Assembly: GCA_902495085.1 (NCBI GenBank)
Contig: CABUWA010000061.1
Span: forward strand, 1-10,679
DNA length: 10,679 nucleotides
DNA from: an uncultured Collinsella sp.
GTDB taxonomy: Bacteria > Actinomycetota > Coriobacteriia > Coriobacteriales > Coriobacteriaceae
Reading direction: 5' to 3'
Numbering within the stretch: position 1 is the stretch's first letter; each line of letters opens with the position of its first letter. Made by a program: the position numbers and the translations under genes. Positions 1 to 4,601 of this stretch are shown in pieces. Below the pieces are notes generated by a model. The model was given only the letters and a program-made list of their open reading frames with translations, searched no databases and had not been told where the DNA came from.

Positions 1-23
1 ACCGTCACCTGATCGAACTGCAT
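1..23 (-). CDS. Start of an unidentified downstream gene (partial)
   Basis: An ATG at 23-21 on the minus strand opens a frame reading MQFDQVT, with the two remaining bases forcing a Val next, before the window ends. An AAAGGTG ribosome-binding site lies directly after the dprA stop, 7 nt before this ATG, so the gene would follow dprA by 14 nt in the same operon. Eight residues are too few for a family call. The hydrophobic VTV is compatible with the first beta strand of a nucleotide-binding fold such as TrmFO, which lies near dprA in Firmicutes, but this is only a guess. Confidence 0.45.
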
Positions 24-37
24 CTGCAAACACCTTT

Positions 38-973
38 CTAATTGACACGTTTTCCATTGTGACCGAAGGGCGTCTGGGCGTGAAGGGCAAACTTGGAGGG
101 CGCATACCTTCCATCCATCATGCGCTCGATAAGGCCCTCGAGTTCAAGCGAACCCAAGAGTTTGAGTACGCCGACAGCATCGAGTGAGACGAGCGCCGCG
201 ATGTCGTCGACCTTGAGCGGAGAGGCGATGAGCGCATGCATCACGGTCTGCTGTGTTGGATTCAGGTCGGCAATGCCGGGAGCATCGGGGCGCGAGTAGC
301 GCAGGGTGCCGTATATGCGAGAGATAGCCATCTCGATGGACTCCTCGTCGACAATGCAGCAGGCACCGTTCGCAATGAGGTAATTCGTGCCACGCGACTC
401 GGGCGATAGGATCGACCCCGGCACGGCAAGAAGTTCGCGCCCCAAATCCATAGCAGCCTCGGCTGTAGAAAACGTCCCGGAAGGCATACCCGCCTCGGAT
501 ACAAAGAGGGCTTGCGACAGGGCCGCGATCACGCGATTGCGGCGCGGAAAGGCAAACTTGCGCGGACCCATGCCCCACGGAGAGATCGACACGACCGCGC
601 CGCCCGTATCGAGCGTGCGCGTAATAAGCCCCGCGCTCGAACGCGGGTAGACCACGTCGGCGCCCGTCCCCAGCACCACGACGTGTTTGCCGCCGGCGTT
701 GACAGCAGCCCAACCCGAGCCCTGGTCACAACCGACCGCGCCGCCCGAAACTACCGTCACTCCCGCCTCGACCGCCACCTTTGCCGCAAGCTCTGCAACG
801 GCAAGACCATACGGCGAGGCCTTTCGCGCGCCGATGATGGAGAGCGCGGGCGTCGAAAGCACCTCGGGGTTGCCGCGCACATAAAGCGTCTGGGGTACAT
901 CAGAAAGCTCCAAAACGGTCTCGGGATACAACGCATCACCTGGATGCAGCTCAAAGGTCCCCTCGGCCATCAT
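38..973 (-). CDS. dprA: DNA processing protein DprA (Smf family)
   Basis: DprA binds incoming single-stranded DNA in the cytoplasm during natural transformation and loads RecA on it; many non-competent bacteria also keep it. The 311-residue product has the Rossmann core: IIGARKASPYG (46-56), VVSGGAVGCDQG (74-85), VVVLGTGADVVYP (98-110), FPRRNRVIAALS (142-153), SGTFSTAEAAMDLGRELLAVPGSI (165-188) and SRGTNYLIANGA (193-204). A winged-helix-like tail covers about 235-295. The usual GLARGID loop reads GGAVGCD here, and the common SE before the Pro is SI. The start chosen is ATG 973, sharing ATGA with the comM stop, with AAGGAGGG at 985-978; a second ATG follows at 970. An upstream in-frame extension of 52 codons lies inside comM, is Arg/Cys-rich and is not expected to be real. 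No N-terminal SAM-like domain is present. Confidence 0.93.
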   Translation of the reverse strand: MMAEGTFELHPGDALYPETVLELSDVPQTLYVRGNPEVLSTPALSIIGARKASPYGLAVAELAAKVAVEAGVTVVSGGAVGCDQGSGWAAVNAGGKHVVVLGTGADVVYPRSSAGLITRTLDTGGAVVSISPWGMGPRKFAFPRRNRVIAALSQALFVSEAGMPSGTFSTAEAAMDLGRELLAVPGSILSPESRGTNYLIANGACCIVDEESIEMAISRIYGTLRYSRPDAPGIADLNPTQQTVMHALIASPLKVDDIAALVSLDAVGVLKLLGSLELEGLIERMMDGRYAPSKFALHAQTPFGHNGKRVN

Positions 974-2493
974 TGGTCCCTCCTTCCCTGGTACATCGCC
1001 GCCTCGAGCACGTGGTCCTGCGTCACCTGCTCGCTCTCGGCGACATCTGCGATCGTGCGCGCAATGCGAACAAGGCGCACGATGCCACGCCCTGTGAGAT
1101 GCGTGCGCTTCGACAGGCCGAGCACACACTTCTCCGCCGCATCATCGAGCTCAAAGGTCGAAACGACGCCGTCAATGGACCGAGTCTCGTCATCCTCGGC
1201 CTCGGCATCCGCATCGTCCATGCGGGATTCGCGCCAAGCGCGAAAGGCGCGACCGCGCACAACGTAGTCACGTAACTCGGCCGACGACATGCCCTCCGCA
1301 CCCTCGATAATCACTTGAGGGTCGGGACGGGTCACATCGATCATCATGTCGATACGGTCGGCCAAAGGACCGCGCAGTTTAGACCGATAGCGCTCGACCA
1401 TCGCCGCCGAGCAGCGACACGGCACCTCGCGATCGCCCAAAAAGCCGCAGGGGCAGGGATTGCTCGCAGCCAGCAGCTGAAAGCGCGACGGGAAGGTAAA
1501 AGCCCCGTCGACGCGTACGATCCTCACGTAGCCGCGCTCGATGGGCTGACGCAGCGTCTGCAGCACGCCAGTGGGAAACTCGGCAAGCTCGTCCAAAAAG
1601 AGCACGCCGCCATGAGCAAGGCTGATCTCACCCGGGTGCACCGGGCGCCCGCCGCCGATAAGGCCTGCGGTCGAAATACTGTGGTGGGGACTGCGGAAGG
1701 GGCGGTGCCCCGCCAACAAGCCATCAATGTTCTCACCCAAAACCGAATGGATGCACAGTGCCTCCTGCTGATCCTCAACGGAAAGCTCGGGCAGGATGCC
1801 GGTCATACGGCGTGCGAGCATCGTCTTGCCCGATCCCGGAGACCCGATCATGAGCAAGCCGAGTTCTCCTGCCGCCGCAAGCGCCATGCCGCGTTTAGCG
1901 ACTTCCTGCCCCAGCACGTCTGCATAGTCGAGCTCGGGCTCAAAGGTCGCCTCGACACCCTCGGAATCCAAGTAGTGCCGTGCGGCATCGCCCATGCCAT
2001 GAGCAAGCTGAGACAGATGGTCGATAAAGCCGCAATCTACGCCCGCGAGTGGCACATGCTGGTCGGACCTGCCGGCGATAAAAGACAGCCCCATGTCGCG
2101 AGCCAATAGCTGAAACGCCACCTCGCCCTTGACGGGAAGCACCGTACCGTCCAGACCAAGCTCACCTGCGATAAGGCAGCGATCGAGGTTGTCACGGGGA
2201 ATCTGCTCATCGGCCGCTAGAACCGCGATGGCGATGGGCAGATCAAAGCCGCTACCGGTCTTGCGAATATCGCCGGGCGCAAGATTGACCGTAATGCCCG
2301 AGCGTGGGATCTCGAACCCGGCGGAGCGCATCGCACAGCGAATACGACCACGTGACTCCATCACCTCCATACTCGGAATGCCGAGCATCTGGATGCCCGG
2401 AACGCCACCGGCAAGCGAGACCTCGACCGTGACGTGAATCGCCTCGACGCCGCGGATGCAGGCCGCGTGAACGGCAAACGTCTCGAACGCCAT
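970..2493 (-). CDS. comM: ComM/YifB family AAA+ ATPase (Mg chelatase-like)
   Basis: ComM is a hexameric helicase that drives branch migration during integration of transforming DNA; in non-competent species (YifB) the role is less clear. The 507-residue product has the family's usual length. It has the N-terminal Lon-protease-like S5-fold domain (about 20-165, including MLGIPSMEVMESRGRIR and the ITVNLAPGDIRKTG stretch), Walker A GSPGSGKT (217-224), Walker B GGVLFLDEL (295-303, D301-E302), a zinc-like cysteine set NPCPCG (345-350) with C359 and C361, and the sensor-like C-terminal part ending VRIARTIADV (475-484). The loop 425-437 is strongly acidic. ATG 2493 shares its A with the yraN TGA (TGATG), with AGGTG at 2503-2499 five bases before it; the further 66 upstream codons lie in yraN. 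The N-terminus MAFETFAVHAACIRG matches the normal family start. It lies between yraN and dprA, the classic order. Confidence 0.95.
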   Translation of the reverse strand: MAFETFAVHAACIRGVEAIHVTVEVSLAGGVPGIQMLGIPSMEVMESRGRIRCAMRSAGFEIPRSGITVNLAPGDIRKTGSGFDLPIAIAVLAADEQIPRDNLDRCLIAGELGLDGTVLPVKGEVAFQLLARDMGLSFIAGRSDQHVPLAGVDCGFIDHLSQLAHGMGDAARHYLDSEGVEATFEPELDYADVLGQEVAKRGMALAAAGELGLLMIGSPGSGKTMLARRMTGILPELSVEDQQEALCIHSVLGENIDGLLAGHRPFRSPHHSISTAGLIGGGRPVHPGEISLAHGGVLFLDELAEFPTGVLQTLRQPIERGYVRIVRVDGAFTFPSRFQLLAASNPCPCGFLGDREVPCRCSAAMVERYRSKLRGPLADRIDMMIDVTRPDPQVIIEGAEGMSSAELRDYVVRGRAFRAWRESRMDDADAEAEDDETRSIDGVVSTFELDDAAEKCVLGLSKRTHLTGRGIVRLVRIARTIADVAESEQVTQDHVLEAAMYQGRRDQ

Positions 2494-2978
2494 CACGACA
2501 CCTGCCAATCGAACGCGTTGTACTGATGCTCGATCTCGGCGATATGCCCGCCGCGGATGGTGACACCCACAGCATCGAAGCGAATCGCCTTGAGCGGATA
2601 ATGCTCCATGAGATAGCAACTTGCGATGCGGCGGTAGCGGCGTTGCTTTTGGGCGTCCACGGCCTCCTCGGGAAAGACCCGCGTGGTGCAATCCAGCGAA
2701 ACGCGTCTGGTCTTGACCTCGGCCATCACCACGACATCGTCGAGCTCATCGAGCAGCACCAGATCGGCCTCGCCCTCGGTGCAACGATAGCCCTGCTCCA
2801 GCAAGGTGTAGCCGCGCTCGTTAAAGTAGTCGATGGTGATCAGCTCGCCCAGCATGCCTAGCTCGCGGGGACTGAGTCCCTTGATAAACTCGGGCGTCAT
2901 CGCCCCGCTGTCGAGCTCGCCGTTTTCCCAACGCTCCTTGAGCTGCTGCGTCTTGCTCTTTTTGCTTGCGGCACTCAT
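2493..2978 (-). CDS. yraN: UPF0102 (YraN) nuclease-like protein
   Basis: A 161-residue member of the YraN/UPF0102 family, which has a restriction-endonuclease-like fold; its cellular role is not firmly established, though genetic linkage suggests DNA repair or recombination. The core is visible: GMLGELITIDYFNERGYTLL (41-60, E45), EGEADLVLLD (68-77, D72) and VVMAEVKTRR (83-92, E87 and K89), matching the family pattern GE...GE-D...EVKTR. The family's GEID is GEAD here. About 40 residues at the N-terminus are Lys/Ser-rich and charged and precede the domain, longer than in many homologues. ATG 2978 is chosen because AAAGGAGA lies just upstream (2990-2983); 30 further open codons upstream have no homologous look and cross the intergenic spacer. 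The stop overlaps the comM start by one base, implying translational coupling. Confidence 0.88.
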   Translation of the reverse strand: MSAASKKSKTQQLKERWENGELDSGAMTPEFIKGLSPRELGMLGELITIDYFNERGYTLLEQGYRCTEGEADLVLLDELDDVVVMAEVKTRRVSLDCTTRVFPEEAVDAQKQRRYRRIASCYLMEHYPLKAIRFDAVGVTIRGGHIAEIEHQYNAFDWQVS

Positions 2979-3076
2979 GGGGTCTCCTTTCCCGCACACT
3001 GCATTGCCCCGATGATGAGGGCACCTTTCATGCGGGTAAGTACCGGAAGCAAACCAAAAGCTGACCAAATGCCGTC

Positions 3077-3118
3077 AAAAAACGGGCCGTACGCAACAAT
3101 GGTGTTGCATACGGCCCG
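3077..3118 (-). terminator. Intrinsic terminator after rnhB
   Basis: On the minus strand a stem of 9 bp (3083-3091 with 3110-3118), one C/A mismatch (3092/3109) and 5 more bp (3093-3097 with 3104-3108) closes a 6-nt loop. It is followed at once by six T residues (3082-3077). This is a textbook Rho-independent terminator. It lies 50 bp past the rnhB stop and 99 bp before the yraN start, so it separates rnhB from the yraN-comM-dprA unit. The T-run continues into TTGACG (3078-3073), a possible -35 box for yraN, but no convincing -10 stands at the right distance. Confidence 0.9.
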
Positions 3119-3167
3119 CTACCAGCAGGTTTATAAAACCCCAGAGGTCCATGTCTCCACAATTGGC

Positions 3168-3956
3168 CTAGAAAAGGCGCTCAGTCTGCAGAAAGTTTCC
3201 GCAAAAGCTCACGCGGTGCAGCGGACAAAGTCCATGTTTGCGAATGGCCTCGATGTGCTCGGGGCTCGCATAGCCCTTCGACTCGGCCAGATGGTACTCG
3301 GGATACTCGGCGTCGTACTCGACCATCATCTCGTCACGCGTGACCTTGGCCATGATGGACGCCGCGGCGATGCAGGCGATCTTGGCATCGCCCTTCACCA
3401 CATCGCGCTCGTTAGGAACGGCGCCCAAGGGGTTGCCATCCATAAGCACGCAATCGGGCTCGAGCCCCGTATCGGCCACGGCGCCCGCAACGGCGGTACG
3501 GATAGCACGGGCCATGCCCATCTCATCGATATCCTTAGGCGCGATATGGCAAAAACCGATCGCCGTCGCCACCTCGGCAATCTTCACTGAGAGCAACTCG
3601 CGGCGCGCCGGCGTGAGCTTTTTGGAATCGTTGATGCCCCAGACGCGCGGCTCCATAGGAAGGCAGACAGCGCATACCGTCAAAGGACCGGCCACCGATC
3701 CGCGACCCACCTCGTCGACACCAACGACCACTCCATCGCCGCCAAGCTCATGCATAAGCTCGTACATGTCATTGACGCGCTCGCGCTCGGCAAGCTCTTT
3801 GGCATGGCGTTTGAGGGCGCGTTCGCAAGCCTTGATCACCTGCTGGCGCGGGTCCTCGCGATAATGCTCCACGAGGGCGGGAATCTCCTCAAACGTGGCG
3901 CTCGCCAACTCACCGGCAACCTGCGATGCCGAAACCGAGCTCGTCATGTTGGCCAT
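3168..3956 (-). CDS. rnhB: Ribonuclease HII
   Basis: RNase HII nicks RNA in RNA:DNA hybrids and starts removal of single ribonucleotides misincorporated in DNA. The product is 262 residues. The DEDD catalytic set is complete: D81 and E82 in GVDEVGRG, D173 in MDGN, and D208 in the AAASIMAKVTRD stretch. The HGLCPLHRVSF end motif (241-251) is also typical. Residues 1-75 form a charged helical extension (EDPRQQVIKACERALKRH) like that of long RNase HII proteins such as Bacillus RnhB. ATG 3956 is chosen because AAGGAGG stands 7 nt before it; an in-frame start six codons upstream would swallow this site. The gene sits between two terminators, so it is either read through from rplS or has a promoter inside rplS. 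In Mycobacterium lepB stands between rplS and rnhB; it is absent here. Confidence 0.96.
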   Translation of the reverse strand: MANMTSSVSASQVAGELASATFEEIPALVEHYREDPRQQVIKACERALKRHAKELAERERVNDMYELMHELGGDGVVVGVDEVGRGSVAGPLTVCAVCLPMEPRVWGINDSKKLTPARRELLSVKIAEVATAIGFCHIAPKDIDEMGMARAIRTAVAGAVADTGLEPDCVLMDGNPLGAVPNERDVVKGDAKIACIAAASIMAKVTRDEMMVEYDAEYPEYHLAESKGYASPEHIEAIRKHGLCPLHRVSFCGNFLQTERLF

Positions 3957-3984
3957 ATCGGGGCCTCCTTGCATGCAAATCAGA

Positions 3985-4015
3985 TAAAAAGAAGGGCCAC
4001 CCGAAGGTGACCCTT
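3985..4015 (-). terminator. Intrinsic terminator after rplS
   Basis: On the minus strand a stem pairs 3992-3996 with 4011-4015 and 3998-4001 with 4006-4009, with one A/C mismatch (3997/4010). The loop is TTCG closed by C-G, the very stable UUCG tetraloop. The stem is followed by TTCTTTTTA (3992-3984). It lies 34 bp after the rplS stop and only 28 bp before the rnhB ATG, leaving almost no room for a separate rnhB promoter downstream of it. Confidence 0.88.
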
Positions 4016-4016
4016 G

Positions 4017-4034
4017 TGTCCAAACGAGTGGACA
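4017..4034 (-). other. Small stem-loop between rplS stop and its terminator
   Basis: TGTCCA (4017-4022) and TGGACA (4029-4034) form a perfect 6-bp stem with a 6-nt loop. It stands directly upstream of the UUCG terminator in the rplS transcript, so the 3' end would carry two hairpins in tandem. It could protect the mRNA 3' end or be chance. Confidence 0.45.
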
Positions 4035-4049
4035 GACGCTGCGATCTTC

Positions 4050-4391
4050 TTAGCGCTTCTCGGGGATGCGAGCAGCCTTGCCCACCTTGTCGCGGAGGTA
4101 GTACAGCTTGGCGCGACGGACGCGACCATGACGAACGACCTCGAGCTTGGCGATCTTGGGGCTGTGAAGCGGGAAGGTACGCTCAACACCGACACCGAAG
4201 GACATCTTGCGGACGGTGAAGGTCTCGCGGGCACCGGCGCCGGCCATGCGGATGACGTCGCCCTGGAAGACCTGGATGCGCTCGCGGTCGCCTTCCTTAA
4301 TGCGGTAGTGAACCTTGACGTTGTCGGCGACGCGAACCTGAGGAATGTCCTCGCGGATCTGCTGACGCTCGATTGCGCGGATGTAATCCAT
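4050..4391 (-). CDS. rplS: 50S ribosomal protein L19
   Basis: L19 lies at the interface of the 30S and 50S subunits. The 113-residue product has the family's usual length and signature: an N-terminal helix MDYIRAIERQQIRED, VADNVKVHYRIKEGDRERIQVFQGDVI, the FTVRKMSFGVGVERTFPLHSPKI core, and the basic tail RHGRVRRAKLYYLRDKVGKAARI. The ATG at 4391 is chosen because AAGGA (4403-4399) stands 7 nt before it and the protein then begins at the usual place; a TTG two codons earlier (4397) would overlap that site. In many bacteria rplS follows rpsP, rimM and trmD; here it follows ppdK after a terminator and has its own likely promoter and a structured leader. Confidence 0.97.
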   Translation of the reverse strand: MDYIRAIERQQIREDIPQVRVADNVKVHYRIKEGDRERIQVFQGDVIRMAGAGARETFTVRKMSFGVGVERTFPLHSPKIAKLEVVRHGRVRRAKLYYLRDKVGKAARIPEKR

Positions 4392-4404
4392 GTGCAATTC
4401 CTTA

Positions 4405-4439
4405 CTCTTCTAGAGGTGCCGTACCACCATGGCCGGCAC
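4405..4439 (-). promoter_or_regulatory. Twin hairpins in the rplS 5' leader
   Basis: Two hairpins touch each other just upstream of the rplS ribosome-binding site. One is a perfect 6-bp stem GTGCCG/CGGCAC (4416-4421 with 4434-4439) with a 12-nt loop. The next is a 4-bp stem CTCT/AGAG (4405-4408 with 4412-4415) with a 3-nt loop. They could stack end to end, and the second ends one base before the AAGGA site (4403-4399). L19 leaders with autoregulatory structures are known in other phyla; whether this one is related cannot be told by eye. Confidence 0.45.
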
Positions 4440-4460
4440 GTAGTTGAACAAACGTATTCG

Positions 4461-4488
4461 AGTATACACGCGCGGGTTTCTGCTGCAA
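4461..4488 (-). promoter_or_regulatory. Candidate sigma-A promoter for rplS
   Basis: On the minus strand, -10 TATACT (4466-4461, five of six consensus bases) stands 16 bp from -35-like TTGCAG (4488-4483, TTG conserved). Transcription would start near 4454, giving a leader of about 60 nt that contains the twin hairpins. It lies past the ppdK terminator, as expected for an independently expressed ribosomal gene. Confidence 0.55.
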
Positions 4489-4525
4489 GAACAATTTTTT
4501 ACGCAGACAAAAAGACAAAACCCGC
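4472..4525. repeat. Long-range inverted repeat with T-rich centre
   Basis: GCGGGTTT (4472-4479) and AAACCCGC (4518-4525) are perfect 8-base complements, with an inner CTGC/GCAG pair (4480-4483 with 4503-4506). On the minus strand the first arm read is followed by TTTTGTCTTTTTG. The second arm overlaps the spacer of the rplS promoter. It may back up ppdK termination, since the main hairpin lacks an adjacent T-run. Confidence 0.4.
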
Positions 4526-4534
4526 ACATGATAA

Positions 4535-4562
4535 CCGCCCGTCTCACAAATGAGACGGGCGG
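4535..4562 (-). terminator. Hairpin terminator after ppdK
   Basis: A perfect 12-bp stem (4535-4546 with 4551-4562, CCGCCCGTCTCA on the minus strand) closes a 4-nt TTTG loop, 39 bp after the ppdK stop. Only TTAT follows directly; the T-rich TTTTGTCTTTTTG comes about 15 nt later. It is very likely a 3'-end structure or terminator, though not an ideal one by T-tract position. Confidence 0.75.
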
Positions 4563-4601
4563 CATGAAGGGGGGCTACACTAGGCGTCTACGCCCAAAAC
4601 G

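Noticed and set aside
974..1129. 52-codon N-terminal extension of dprA
   Set aside because: It lies wholly in the comM reading region, is Arg/Cys/His-rich, and a strong AAGGAGGG site supports ATG 973.
1315..2109. 264-codon open frame on the plus strand opposite comM
   Set aside because: Antisense shadow rich in Arg, His and Gln with no family features; comM on the other strand is unambiguous.
2494..2691. 66-codon N-terminal extension of comM
   Set aside because: It overlaps yraN in another frame and is Arg-rich; MAFETF matches the normal ComM start.
3073..3078. TTGACG as -35 box of a yraN promoter
   Set aside because: No acceptable -10 at 15-19 bp (GGTTTG at 17 bp); the hexamer arises from the end of the terminator T-run.
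3128..3140. GGTTT-ATA-AAACC palindrome after rnhB
   Set aside because: Only 5 bp with a 3-nt loop beside a much stronger terminator; no separate role can be supported.
4395..4397. TTG as alternative rplS start
   Set aside because: It would overlap the Shine-Dalgarno region; the ATG at 4391 has correct spacing and gives the usual L19 N-terminus.
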